From Valencia hispanica (taxonomy: Eukaryota; Chordata; Actinopteri; Cyprinodontiformes; Valenciidae), in the NCBI GenBank assembly GCA_963556495.2, contig OY747707.1:31521371-31585370 (forward strand): a DNA stretch of 64,000 bases. The letters are read 5' to 3'. The first letter of the stretch is position 1. Each line of letters starts with the position of its first letter. The notes below the pieces were generated by a model. The model did not search any database. It was not told where the DNA came from and saw nothing but the letters and a program-made list of their open reading frames with translations. A program made the position numbers and the translations under genes. Below, one piece after another: positions 1-11,558 of the stretch.

Positions 1-84
1 CGACAACTGCTGCCAAGTTTATGTGGACTGGAGTCCTTAGGTTGGTTTAACTTGGAAAATCCAACAAACTTATTTTGTCTTCAC

Positions 85-1517
85 TATGTATATTTACCCA
101 GGATCAACCGCACCCTGGAGGAATTCAAGGGAACACATAACAACCAGTCCATTTCATTTCTTCTGTCCTATCTCAAGACCCTCATGGCCCCCATCCTGGA
201 CCCTCTGCAGTTTGCCTACAGAGCCAACAGGTCTGTAGATGATGCCATCAACATAGCTCTACACTTCATCCTGCAGCATCTGGACTTCCCGGGAACCTAC
301 GCCAGGATCCTGTTTGTGGACTTCAGCTCTGCCTTCAACACCATCCTCCCAGACCTTCTCCAAGGCATCCCAGATGAACGTGCCTGATCCCATCTGCAGG
401 TGGATCACTGACTTCCTGACGGACAGGAAGAACCATGTGAGGCTGGGGAAGAATGTCTCGGACTCTCGGACCATCAGCACCGGCTCCCCTCAGGGCTGTG
501 TTCTTTCTCCTCTGCTCTTCTCCCTGTACACCAACTGCTACACCAACTGCTACACCAACTGCTGCACCTCCAACCACCAGTCTGTGGAACTAATTAAGTT
601 AGCAGATGACACCACCGTTATTGGACTCATCTCGGACGGGGATGAGTCTGCCTACAGAGCGGAGGCTGAACGCCTGGTGTCCTGGTGCAGCCGCAACAAC
701 CTGGTGCTGAATGCCCAGAAGACAGTGGAGATTATTGTGGACTTTAGGAAGCACACAGCCCCACTCCCCCCCATCGTCCTAACTGACACCCCCATCACCA
801 CTGTGGACTCATTCCGCTTCCTGGGTACCACCATCACCCAGGACCTCAAGTGGGAGCCCACCATCACCTCGGTCATAAAGAAGGCCCAGCACAGGATGTA
901 CTTCCTGAGGCAGCTGAAGAAATTCAACCTGCCAACACGGATGATGCAGTTCTACATTGCAATCATCGAGTCCATCCTCACCTCCTCCATCACCGTGTGG
1001 TATGCTGGCGCCACCATCAGGGACAAACAGAGACTGCAGCGTGTTGTGCACTCTGCTGAGAAGGTGATTGGCTGCAGACTCCCATCTCTGCAGGACCTGT
1101 ACACCTCCAGGACACTTGGGCGTGCAGGTCGGATCACAGCCGACCCTTCTCACCCTGGACACAGACTGTTTGACCTGCTCCCCTCAGGAAGGAGGCTTCG
1201 GTCCATTCGGACCAGAACCTCTCGCCATAAGAACAGTTTCTTCCCCTCTGCTGTTGGACTCATGAACAATAACCCTGAGACTGTTCCCACCACCAGCTCA
1301 GTTACATGACCCATATTGTGTTTTTTTTGCACCTGTCTGATTTGCACCGATCGTTACCTGCTCTCATGTATATATCAATCTGTTTAGCATATTATATTTT
1401 TATTTAAGTGTTTGTCTGTTTGTTCTTGTATGTTTGCACAAAGTACCGCAGCAATTTCCTAATGTTGTAAACCTACCCAACATTTGGCAATAAAACCCTT
1501 TCCGATTCTGATTCTGA
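85..1517 (+). mobile_element. 5'-truncated LINE, Rex1/CR1 group, reverse transcriptase
   Basis: Non-LTR retrotransposon reverse transcriptase; it would copy element RNA into DNA at a nicked target. The N-terminal part (LQFAYRANRSVDDA, then ILFVDFSSAFNT with the first catalytic Asp) is read in the frame open at 52-387. Near 355-370 the reading moves to the frame open at 314-1309, so a small deletion breaks the protein. The second frame has SPQGCVLSPLLF, the catalytic LADDTT, FLGTTIT and a typical C-terminus. The 3' end has AATAAA followed by a GATTCTGATTCTGA tail (1504-1517), common in fish LINEs. The endonuclease domain is absent, so it is 5'-truncated and dead. A 12-bp unit is repeated three times at 529-564. 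The exact clade is inferred. Confidence 0.85.
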
Positions 1518-2050
1518 AGGAAACCAAACTCCAGTTCAGCTTTTCTCACTAAACAGTTTTTGACTCAATGATTACAACCCACAAGAGTCAGCTAGAGATG
1601 TCCTCTCAGTAAACTTTTGAAGTGAGTTCATTCATGAGAACTTTCTGGTACAATTAACCGTCTTAAAAAAAGCAATGATAATGGAAAAACATTGTTTCAG
1701 AGAATACAGCAGTTTATCTTCAATAAACGTGCAAACATGGACTAATAAGTCATAATAATGACTAATGGAACCACTGAACTGTGGAATGTTTTAACTTGGT
1801 GGTACATAAATTGAAGGAAATAAACTGCAGAGCAAAGTAGCAATGTAAAAGTGAAAATAAATCACATGAACTTTGTTGTTCCTGTACCATTTGTGTTCAA
1901 ATCGTGGTAAATAGCCATTTATAAGTGCAACAAGTAGGCAGTAGTTAAATTCATCATCATCTGCTGTTGTTTTGCACTCACAGAAAGCTTAAGTTCATTT
2001 ACACATGTGTATGCAATGGGAAGAGTTTTGTTCTCTTCATGTACAAAAGT
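1518..2050. other. AT-rich spacer, nothing recognised
   Basis: No coding exon, known repeat or RNA gene was recognised. Sequence is AT-rich with short poly-A and poly-T runs. Confidence 0.5.
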
Positions 2051-2054
2051 TAGT

Positions 2055-2771
2055 TTAGGACGGGGCTGAAAACCCAGTACTACTGCTTCCTGTTGCAAAT
2101 TCCAGGATGTGCCCAGAACTCAAAACATCTACAAACTTCTTTTCATCTTCAGTCAGCATCTTGTCTGCAAAAGAGCAGCTCCTTATCTGAAAACAGGAAA
2201 CTCTGTGGTAAATTGAGACGTTAAGTTGATACAAGATGATTAAACAAAATCCCAATTGGATTAATGTGCTGGGGGGAATAAAACCCCCTGGACTTCTTAG
2301 AGTTTTGGCTTATCGGAGAAATGACTGAGATGTGGGGTGTGACCTGTGTATAAAACAGGGTTGTAAGTCTGATTTTATCAGACACAGACCAGGACGAAAT
2401 GCTTGATCTGTCTCTCCTTGCATGCAAAAAATAAAACCAAAGAACTGTCTCAACCGTCTTTATTTAAAACGTAACTCTGCCAGCACACCAGTAAAAAATT
2501 TTTTTTTTAAATGAACCAACTTTATTTGTATCTTTAACATCTTTTCCCTTATGCGCCCTGACCAAGTATATAAATACTTACTTTCAACACAGTGCAGAAA
2601 TTCCCTAAATTTCACCACCATAAACTCTTCCTTAATTCTTCTGTTACTACCCAGTACAGAGTAGCTTGGCTTGAGAAGACCAGCAACGCAATCAGCTGTA
2701 AGGGTTGTGTCCTCTTTTGGCATGTCCAACAGCACACAAACACTGGTGTTCTCTCTCAGAAGGGACAAGAA
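2055..2771 (-). CDS. two exons of a HECT/G2E3-like protein (partial)
   Basis: Two minus-strand exons fit together. Exon A (2771 down to 2582, 190 nt) has a CTGCAG acceptor and a GTAAGT donor. It reads FLSLLRENTSVCVLL, then GLLKPSYSVLGSNRRIKEE and VVKFREFLHCVE, and ends in phase 1. Exon B (2164 down to 2055) follows a TTTTGCAG acceptor, begins with the two bases needed to restore frame, and reads KMLTEDEKKFVDVLSSGHIL, then EFATGSSS before a stop. The SNRRxKEE and ILxFATG patterns resemble the C-lobe region of the many fish proteins called G2/M-phase E3 ligase-like (recognition from memory). The expected HECT C-terminus with its catalytic cysteine is not seen, so this is a truncated gene, a pseudogene, or lacks further exons. 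An I-type LINE lies just upstream at 2,932. Confidence 0.5.
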
Positions 2772-2931
2772 CTGCAGGGTCATAAAAAAAAAATCAAGTG
2801 TAAAATATTTCATTTAATCAATGTCATAGCAAAAAATGCAAAATGTGATCTGTTACGTGCAGACATGCTGCACTTCTCCTCAATCCTCAGGTGTCCCTTG
2901 TCAGAGCTGATTTAGTGATTGGCTCAGCTCT

Positions 2932-2961
2932 CTTCTTCTTCTTCTTCTTCTTCTTCTTCTT
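2932..2961. repeat. (TTC)n simple repeat, tail of the I-type LINE
   Basis: About ten TTC units directly between the target duplication and the LINE 3' UTR. On the element's own strand this is a GAA-repeat tail. The I-type copy near 57.98 kb ends the same way. Confidence 0.9.
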
Positions 2962-5420
2962 GGTGTTTTACGGCGGCTGGCAACCAACTTAAAGGTGCAT
3001 TACCGCCCCTACTGTTCCGGAGTGTGGATCAGAGTTTTCGTTCTATCTTTAAGCCCTGTATCCTTAAGAAATATCCAAAGAAACCCCATATTATTATACA
3101 AAGTCTTCATGTTTAACTCTCCTCTTTCCCTCCCCAATCTCTCCATAACCCATATCCTTTGTTCCCTATATATAGGACAACTAAAAATAACGTGATTAAC
3201 ATCCTCCTTCACCTGGCAATTGCCACATAAACCCGTAGAGTGCCTCCCCATCAACCTAAGCGTGCTATTTAGATATGTGTGTCCCAACAGAACCCTATTT
3301 ACCACCGTCTGTTCCTTCCTACATTTCCCCACATATAACCTTCTATTATTCACATTTTCCACCATCCCAAAAAGAAATCTCCCTCTCTTTTCTTCTCTCC
3401 ACCTCCTCTGCCACTCTTCCATCACCCTAGCCCACACCAATGCCTTCCCCTCCTTCTTCCCCAACTTCACTTTCACCTCAACACTTTCCCGTCTCCTTGC
3501 CTCCTTTGCCTTCTTATCAGCTTCTTCATTTCCTTTTATACCCACATGCCCTGGTACCCACATAAAAACTACTGACCTCCCTTGTTGTACTATTATTGAA
3601 TACTGACTCCTAATCCTATCCATAATGTCTAGACGACTTGTATTCATGCTCTCCAAGCTTTGCAATGCCGATATTGAGTCAGAACAAATTAATGGTTTCC
3701 TATGTCTATTCCTCCCCACCCACTCCAATGCATATAACACCGCCATCATTTCCACTGTGTATACTGACAATAATCCATCTGTCCTATAACTCTCATTATA
3801 CCTATATTTCGGGACCACAAACGCAAATCCAGTTTCCCCACTTACTGGTTCTTTAGACCCATCCGTGTACACCCTTATATACTGCCCATAGTCCTGTATA
3901 CCTCCAACTGACTGACCCAAAGCTTCTGACCATCTCTTCCCCTTCCCAACTTACATCCACTAACTCCTTATTTGGGTGCAAATTCTGTTGCATTTTTAAA
4001 TTTATCCAATACTTAACACTTAACTGTTGCTGTCCAATGGCATTTCTGCAGCCAAAACCTGTAATGCCGGAACTGGGGTTGATTTAACTGCTCCACACCT
4101 TACTCTTAATGCTTGACTTTGTATTCTATCTAATCTCTTTAACTGTGACTCTGCTGCCGTTCCATACACTATACATCCATAATCTATTACTGTCCTAATT
4201 ATTGTCACATAGATTGTCTTCAATGCCTTCTGACTAGCCCCCCATTTCACCCCACTAAGACATCTCATCATATGAATTACTCTCAGACACTTCTCCGCCA
4301 CCTTATCTATATGTTTACCTCACCTTAACTTTGAAACCATCACCACCCCCAATAATTTAAATTCACTTACCATTTCAATCCTCTTATCATACATTAATAG
4401 TCTCATATCCGGTATCGTTAATCTCTTGGAGAAGACCACCACTTTTGTTTTATCTACTGAAAACCTAAATCCCCACTCCAACCCCCACTTCTCCACCTCC
4501 TTGATAGCTTCCTGCATCCTTCCCTTAACATACCCTAAGTTCCTCCCCCCTCTTCCACAATGCTCCATCATCCGCAAATATAGATCTTCCTAAATCCCTC
4601 TGAACCTCCTCAAAAAGATCATTAATCATTATCGAAAAAACTTAAGGACTAATGATGCTTCCCTGCGGAGTCCCATTCTCAATTTTAAAACAACTTGATA
4701 CTACCTTCCCCACTCTTAGCTGAATACTTCTACCCACCAAGAAACTTTTAAAACAATAATATATTCTGCCTCCCAACCCCATTCTTCTTAATTTAATCAA
4801 AAACCCCTCCTTCCACATCATGTCATACGCTTTATCCACATCAAAAAACACCGCCACCACTGATTCTTTATTTCTTTAAGCTTTCCTAACTTAATTCTCC
4901 AAACTCACAATCAAATCCACAGTTCCTCTTCCTCTTCTAAAACTATTTTGAAACCTATTTATTATCCCATTCTTTTCTACATAATATGACAATCTCTCAT
5001 TGACCATTTTCTCCATAACCTTACACACTACCGATGTTAATGCAATAGGTCTATAATTTCCTGGCTTTGCTGGATCCTTTCCTGGCTTCCTAATGGGGAC
5101 AATAATTGCTTCCTTCCACACCTCCGGGACCCTCCCCTTCTCCCACACCTTATTATAAAGGCACAACAATTCCTTCAATGCTCTGCTCCCCAAATTTCTT
5201 AACATTATATAACATATTTGATCCTTCCCTGGAGTACTATTCCCTGACCCTTTAATCGCTCTTTCCAACTCTCCCATTGTGAAAAAACTATTTATCAGGT
5301 GACCCTCCATATTCCCTACATCTTCCAAAAGATATTTAAACTGTTTGAAAGTATTATCTCTACCTCTCAATTCCTCCTCCGTTAAATTTTTTGAGCCATG
5401 TAGCTGAACAAAAACTTTCC
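2932..5420 (-). mobile_element. I-type LINE (RT plus RNase H), 5'-truncated, with target duplication
   Basis: On the minus strand the order is RT (5370 to about 4020), RNase H (3920-3009), a short 3' UTR, and a GAA-repeat tail at the TTC run (2932-2961). RT motifs: NYRPIALTSVVCKVMEK, VFFDVDKAYDMMW, NGTPQGSIISP and FADD. RNase H has YTDGS (Asp20 of the 303-residue open frame), TVEMMAV (Glu57), CSDS (Asp81) and GHVGIKGNEEAD (Asp135), so all four catalytic acidic residues remain. A CxxC-x7-H-x4-C knuckle follows, as in I-group LINEs. An in-frame stop follows IISP and there is a frameshift after FADD near 4,577. GGCTCAGCTCT occurs at 2921-2931 and 5421-5431 and is an 11-bp target duplication. The endonuclease domain is absent. 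Confidence 0.88.
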
Positions 5421-5431
5421 GGCTCAGCTCT

Positions 5432-5950
5432 AAATTTTCATTGGCTGTTTCATACTTACTGGATGGGTTGCACCTGGGAGCCCTCCTTATAACAGCAGCT
5501 CACTGAACTCATAAGAGTGTGCTCTCCTCACTGAAGGATGTCTCAGCCATTCTTTTGACTGTGGAACTGGATGCTGTTTCAGGTGTGTGGTGGGAGGTAT
5601 GTGGACAAGTTAATCTGGGGTACCCATACATTCTTGCCCTAGGATTACTTTGTTATCACACTAGGTGTAGCGGTTGGTGCCACCCACTGTATCTGTTTTG
5701 GTAACCCTTTTGTAGATCAGTTAGGCTTTATGTTATTTGATTTGATCATTTAGTTAGGGTTGGTTTTGTTATGTTTATTTCATTTGTTTGGCACAACCAT
5801 CTGTCCCTTCCTCCCCCACAGGTAAAGCACCTGATATCCTTTTTCCACACCAGTCAAGAAAACATAATTTCAATCATTTTACATCTTGTTGTCTTCATTC
5901 TCTGGTTGTTATGTTACTGTTATGTTAATTGTCAGCATATCAGAGTTCCA
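5432..5950. other. spacer, nothing recognised
   Basis: Sequence between the I-type LINE insertion and a Tc1 remnant; no convincing exon or repeat was recognised. Confidence 0.4.
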
Positions 5951-5954
5951 AGAT

Positions 5955-6292
5955 GAAAACCACTGCTGAGCAAAAAGAACATTAAGGGTCGTCTCAGTTT
6001 AGGCAGAAAACATCTCGATAATCCAAGACTTCTGGGAAAATCCTCTGTGGACTGATGAGACAAAAGCTGAACTTTTTGAAAGGTGTGTGTCCCATTAGAT
6101 CTGGAGTAAAAATAAAACCGCATTTCAGAAAAAGAACATCACACCAACAGTAAAATACAGTTTTATGGGGGTAGTACGATGGTCTTATATTTAAATAAAA
6201 TTTGTTTGATGATCTGAAACATTGAAGTGTGACAAACATGCAAAGAAATAAGAAATCAGGAAGGAGGCAAACTTTCAGACCACTGTATCTCT
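5955..6292 (+). mobile_element. Tc1/mariner-like transposon remnant, internally deleted
   Basis: Degenerate transposase sequence reads, across several frames, GKSSVD then a stop, DKSxTF, and a conserved stretch around the expected WTDETK and GGGSVMVW region. Near 6,180 it jumps to the 3' untranslated end typical of fish Tc1 elements (gatgatctgaaacatt, then a tract ending in caccactgta-like sequence). Most of the catalytic domain is deleted. Family recognition is from memory. Confidence 0.7.
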
Positions 6293-6680
6293 GTAGTATT
6301 TATAAACTTAAGCTTGAGAACATTTACATGTTCTTAGTTGTAAGCAAAACAGCCCAAAACTCAGTATAGCAAAGGACACTGTAAGGCATTACCTCCCAAA
6401 GGTAAGCAAGGCACTGCTTACTTTGTGAATGTGAACTCCTTCATGTTTTGTCTTGGTAATGCAACAAGCTTCAATGTATTTTTGTTTTTTTTAGGTAATA
6501 GACCAACCAAGTAATAGTGCATTATTCTTAAACAAAAAAAGATAAATTATTTTTTAAGTTTTTTACCAATAAAAATCTTAAAGCATGTTGTATGTTTGTT
6601 TTTAGCCTATTTTACTCTGATAGCTCAAAATAAAGTGGATGGTATCCACTGTCAATTTGTAAGAGGAGATATTTATCAAG
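6293..6680. other. spacer, nothing recognised
   Basis: AT-rich, with no supported feature. Confidence 0.4.
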
Positions 6681-6684
6681 GTTC

Positions 6685-7078
6685 AATTAAGTTCAGTTTC
6701 AACTCGATTCCATTTATTTTGGCAGTTCTGAACAAATGTCGTCCCAAGGCAATTTACTGAAAAACAGTGAGTTCAATCCAATCATACAGACAAGTCCCAA
6801 GTCAAGTACATTCCAATTGATCCTAGTTATCAAACAATGCAGTCAAGTTCATTTTATTATTCAAAGTGGTTAAAAAGTGTTCTATCTAAGGAAACTCAGC
6901 AGGTTGCATCAAGTCACTGACTTGCTGTAATTCATCATACCGAATATGCATGTTGCAACAGTGGAAAAGAAAATTCCCCTGTAATAAGAAGAAACCTCCA
7001 GCAGAACCTGATTCAGGGAGAGTGGCCATCTGCCATGACTGATTGGGGGTTTGGCAAGACAGCGTATACACACACAAA
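6685..7078 (-). repeat. 3' end of an L2-like fish LINE (family A)
   Basis: Interspersed repeat also present at 51,384-51,735 and 62,415-62,945. It has a region resembling the LINE-end motif near 6,700 and a conserved core (ggaagaaacctccagcagaacc-type, here 6,985-7,015). In the copy near 62.9 kb the minus strand reads RLKTFLFDKAYS just upstream of this sequence, which marks it as the 3' UTR of an L2-like LINE inserted in minus orientation. Confidence 0.7.
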
Positions 7079-7159
7079 ATCCCCCAGAAGCACTGCCAGA
7101 TAAGATCTATCTTTGGTCAATTAGTTCATCGATGTTGGATATGCAGCAAGTGAATATGA

Positions 7160-7400
7160 CTAATTCTCCTTTGGACAACAACACATCCCAGTGTTTAGCG
7201 GTTTGAGGCTCTGATATAACAACAAGAACAAAAGGCAACAAATACTACAGAAAATCTCAACTTGGATCAGATAAAAGCATACATCACAAACCTGAAATTC
7301 TTTTTTGTAGCTGCAAAGACAGCTAGACGGAAAGCGGAGCTGTTTGCTTACGGTTGAACATAATGACCACCAGGAGGTGAGAGACAGTCTGGAACGCTCT
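7160..7400 (-). pseudogene. decayed immunoglobulin V-receptor remnant (leader and start of V exon)
   Basis: Positions 7,163-7,192 match the start of the V exon of the intact relatives (the WDxLVSTGD-coding stretch near 12,850 and 44,080). Positions 7,297-7,372 match the leader exon: on the minus strand VVIMFN is followed by an in-frame stop where intact copies read MVIMFSLKHLALLF. The rest of the V exon is missing. A sequence block shared with the region upstream of the intact gene follows at 7,755-7,800. Confidence 0.6.
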
Positions 7401-8585
7401 CGCCTGCTCAAAATGCCGTTGAGGCTGAGGTGTTAAAGAGGGGGAAGTGGTTAAATGCAGTACAAAAGTCACTTTTAAGTATCTTCCATGACAAATGTTT
7501 CCTGGTCATCTTTAGCTAACATAGTTGTTTAAATATTTAACACCCAATTTAACTTTTAGTTTGATTAACTGAAATAAAGTAAATGTTTGTTGGAATTACC
7601 TGCAGAAGACCTTCTATTGTTGACAGATCCAGAATGCTTTAAAACATCCTGAATGTTACAGATCACCAGTAGCATCCAAAAGTAAAAACAGGCAGGTAAC
7701 ATTGCGCAAATCACTTTCTGCCTTTTAAACAGTTTAAATCTGCTTGTGTATGGTTACAGGATCTCTGAAGGAGTCTTGTTCTCAGATGTTAGCCATAGGT
7801 TTCTTGGCCCTTGGTTATATTCAACTTGTGTCTGTGGATCGAGTTTGTGCAACTGCTTCCTGTACTGGTTTGTAAAATGCTTGGTACTTGGAGGATAGGC
7901 AAAGACTTAGAGCTTGAATCATGTTGCAGAGCCAGATCCTGCATAGGTAAATGTTCTTGATTCATATTTTAGGAAGTGTAAATATAAAAAGGATGAAAAT
8001 ATGTAAATTCAAACCATCATGCTGCCTTTGACAATTATTAGTTCAGAGTGTTTCTCACTGCTCCCCAGTTGGCTGCTGGATAAGGCGGCATTCTAAGAAG
8101 TTAACATGGATACTCAAGAACTGATAGACTTTTAAAAAATCAGTGTTATGAAATATGCATCTTGTATTCAGCCCCCTCAATAGTTTTTTCTTCTTTTATT
8201 GAGACGCGAGATACAAAAATATGTCATTATACAAAGGTTCTTTACCTCAGTGAGAGGCTCACTAAACATCAAAAAGCTATCCACACCTGCCCTCTAGTGC
8301 AATATTTTTAAACATACAGTCCCTTCGGTCAGTTTACTTTATTTGCTTTAAAATATTTTTCAAATGATGCCATCAGTAGTTTAGCAGAACAGACAAAAAC
8401 AGGATAATCAGTATTACATACAATTTTCACTTAAGAATTTTATATACAGTATATATCTCACATATTTCCACTGTGGGGTTGTCGGTCCACACTTCTTGGT
8501 AGATTGCAAACCAAGAGGGGATTCCCCTTTCAAAGTGGTTGCACTTTATATTACGTGTTAACTTGTCTTATCCTGAATGTTAACA
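7401..8585. other. spacer with an Ig-gene upstream block
   Basis: No exon recognised. Positions 7,755-7,800 resemble 13,350-13,395 (shared pattern ggtYacaggaYYtMtgaagg), so this is the decayed 5' flank of the Ig remnant. Confidence 0.4.
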
Positions 8586-8589
8586 TTTA

Positions 8590-9590
8590 CCATACCATAC
8601 CACCTTTATTTATATAGCACTTTAAAACACGGCCATACAGCTGACCAAAGTACTTAACAGTAGAGCAATACAATGCAATGAAATATGAACAATTAAAAAC
8701 TGACAGACAAAACCGTTAATATAAAATGATATTTGTAAAAGAGAAAAAAGAAAAACAAAGTAAAGGAGCCAATCTACAGCTAACTGTCGACTCCAGCTTA
8801 AGACCTAGGTTTGTCACAGTAGTTTTAAAATGTGAAGAAATAAAAGAAAGATCCAAGGATTGAAATGAACTGTATCTGGACGGATTAAACAGTATAAGTT
8901 CTGTCTTTGGATCATTGAGATGAAGAAAATTTTCTGCAAACCAACACTTCACATCACGTAGACAATCCAGTAAGGGCTGAATTGATTGCTGGGGTTTCAC
9001 CTACATGTAAAACTGACAGTTGTTAGCATATAAATGATAGTGAACAGAATGCTGTCTTAAAATAAAGCTAGTAAAGGCAAAACAGTAAAGGCCCCAGAAT
9101 AGAACCTTGAGGGACCCCACCCGAGAGTGAAGTGGACTGGGATGAAATGCCATCCAACACCACCTGCTGGGACCTGTCAGCCAGATAGGACCTGAACCAG
9201 CTTAACGCTAGACTCCGTATAGCAGCAACTTCCTCCAAATGTGATAAGAGGATGTGGTGGTCAACCATATCAAAAGCAGCAGACAGATCAAGAAGCAGTA
9301 GAACAACATAAGAGCCAGAGTCGGTTGCAATAAAAATATCATTGAACACATGAAGAAGAGAGGACTCCGTGCTATGCAGAGGTCGAAAACCAGACTGAAA
9401 ATCATCTATAACATTGTGTTTGGCTAAAGAGTTTGATAATTGATCAAAGACTACCTTCTCCAGAACTTTTGACAAGAATGGAAGTTTAGAAATCGAACGA
9501 TAATTTGAGAGGACTGAGGTGTCAAGGCCTGGTTTCTTTAGAAGTGGCTGCACCACAGCATGCTTAAAAACAGGGGGTACCACTAATTAA
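8590..9590 (-). mobile_element. L2-clade LINE fragment, reverse transcriptase with mutated active site
   Basis: The minus strand reads [53 protein letters not shown] and [14 protein letters not shown], all L2 RT landmarks. A stop then follows, and the catalytic box near 9,030 reads YANN rather than YADD, so both catalytic aspartates are asparagine. The thumb region follows (KTELILFNPSR). The 3' end at 8,590-8,620 has the usual tatatagcactttaa-type LINE end and a short GGTAT-repeat tail. The endonuclease is absent. Confidence 0.85.
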
Positions 9591-10200
9591 AAACTGATAA
9601 TCAAATGCCTGAAGTATGGAACGTCAAAATGCTCAATATTAAATAAATAAATAAAACCTTCTGATATGAATGTATACATGAATAAATAATAGACAAATCT
9701 ATAATGTGAGTATGAAATTGTGAAAAAAAACAACTTAATTTATATTAAATTCTTATCTCTTTAATATGAAATATTTTTTATATACCTTTAAAAATGTATT
9801 TATTATTATAAAACATTATTTAACATAATAAACATAATAATAGATTTTATTATTTAACCTCCAACCAGGGCTTCTTCTGTCATTCTCCTCCGAATTGTGC
9901 TGGATGACATAAAAAACATATCAGTACAATGATTTTTCATCCAAACGATTCAAGATGGCATCCTCTGATAAATTATTCCTGTCAATTTAATCTGCTAGTC
10001 TAACCAGATCTGAACAAAGTACTTGTGATGTTGACCCTTGACACAGCATGTTGTTGCTAGCTCTACAGGCTGTTCGAGTGGATTGATGTTAGCACCAGCC
10101 AACAAGCTTTCAGGTCCCACCCACTGACCCTGATTGGCAGCTTAGGACAATACACAGGACATTTAGCAATATAATATTCTTTGACTTAAAAAACAAAAAG
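9591..10200. other. AT-rich spacer, nothing recognised
   Basis: Strongly AT-rich to about 9,850, then mixed sequence; no supported feature. Confidence 0.4.
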
Positions 10201-11046
10201 TATGGAAGTGTAGAGCTGCCACCCAGCTGAAATAAAAATAGAGCTATATCACCTTATAACGTGTGAACTTTATTGTTCTAAGAATCTAACTTTTTTGTTT
10301 GTACAATATACTATCACGTTCTTACGATATAATTTTCACGTTTTAACAATATGCATGTTTGTCACGTTATAACAAATTAGTTTCATGTTCTTACAATAAA
10401 AATATATTGTTAAAACAAGATATTTTATTCTACAAACATGAAAAATATATTGTTTGAACAATAAAGTGTTATTTATTCTTTGAACATAATTTTAAAACAA
10501 AGAGTTGAAGACAGGTCAGATTAGCAATTGATAAAATGTCTCATTTATCAGAACTGATTAAGTTCTTTTTTATGCTCGGATTGAAGCATGGAGAGATTTT
10601 GCTGTTATTGCACAGCTTGGACAGTTTAGAAATAACCATGTGTACACTGAGAAGGAAACTAAAAACGTGTTTGTTGCCATGTTGCTACCAGGTCATAGCT
10701 GCCAGTTCTCAAAAGTGACGGCTCTCCACATCAGCCTGATTTTGGTTTCTGAACGTAGCACGTTTTACATTCTTACAGTAAAGAATATTGTTTGAACAAT
10801 ACACTTTTCATGTTTGTCCAATAAAATATATTGTTTGAACAATATAATATTGTAAGAACATGAAACGTTTTTTTGTTATAACGTAATAAACATCTATATT
10901 GTTAAAACCTGAAAATTATATTGTATGAACGTGATAGTATATTATACAAATAAAAATGTTATGTTCTTACAACAATAAAGTTTTCATGTATAATATGATG
11001 TAGCTCTATTTTTATTTCAGCTGGGTGGCAGCTCTATGCTTCCGTA
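10201..11046 (+). mobile_element. DNA transposon with inverted repeats of about 270 bp
   Basis: The left arm (10,201 to about 10,470) and the reverse complement of the right arm (about 10,775-11,046) match along their length. Both open with tAYGGAAG, then TAGAGCTGCCACCCAGCTGA and an AT-rich stretch with repeated ataacgtg- and tattgttnnaacaat-like motifs. The flanks repeat TA, or AAAAAACAA within A-rich sequence, so the target duplication is ambiguous. The centre holds a 60-codon frame (10,536-10,718) starting MSHLSELIKFFFMLGLKHGE. It resembles the N-terminal helix-turn-helix part of integrase-like proteins common in fish (from memory). It looks like an internally deleted, non-autonomous copy. 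Confidence 0.75.
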
Positions 11047-11558
11047 AAAAACAATTCAATGTTTTTCTCTTAAAGTAATTTTTCAATGTTAAATGACCTG
11101 TCAACTTGAGAAACAGTTTCTTATTTGTGGGAGAGTAGTAATAGACATGTACATAACTGGATCAAGTTAGACTCTTTTGATGCCGTATGGTAACTACAAC
11201 TGTAATTTGATATAAAGTGATTTTTCTTTTCTTTTTTTTGTAAAGGGCCTTGATATAACCTTTGTCTAATGATTTGGCAAAAATGTCTTTAACTTATAAC
11301 ATTTATTTGACATTTATGATCTTTAAGATGTTTCTTTCCTTTTCAACCAAGCAAACTGTTTATTGAACAAAGCCTGGGTGGCCCTGAGTTACTCTACTTG
11401 TCAGCTGATCTTTTATATCACAGATGTTTGGAGTTGTGAAGAGGCTGTTTGGATAGATAGAAGAAAACACATCTTCAAGATACTAAATAAAATACAAAAT
11501 TATGCTAATATTGCAAAAATGAAGACTAAAACTGAGTAATAACTACCTTGACTGCAAG
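11047..11558. other. 3' flank of the Ig receptor gene
   Basis: No further exon or repeat recognised. It probably includes the 3' UTR of the gene that stops at 11,559. Confidence 0.35.

Noticed and set aside
2345..2425. TATA-like box (tataaaa) with an ATG downstream on the plus strand
   Set aside because: The following frame ends after 11 codons and no exon continues it. It lies opposite the HECT-like gene, so a chance match is likely.
3009..3920. Intact-looking RNase H protein as a host gene
   Set aside because: It is continuous with LINE RT sequence and bounded by a LINE tail and target duplication.
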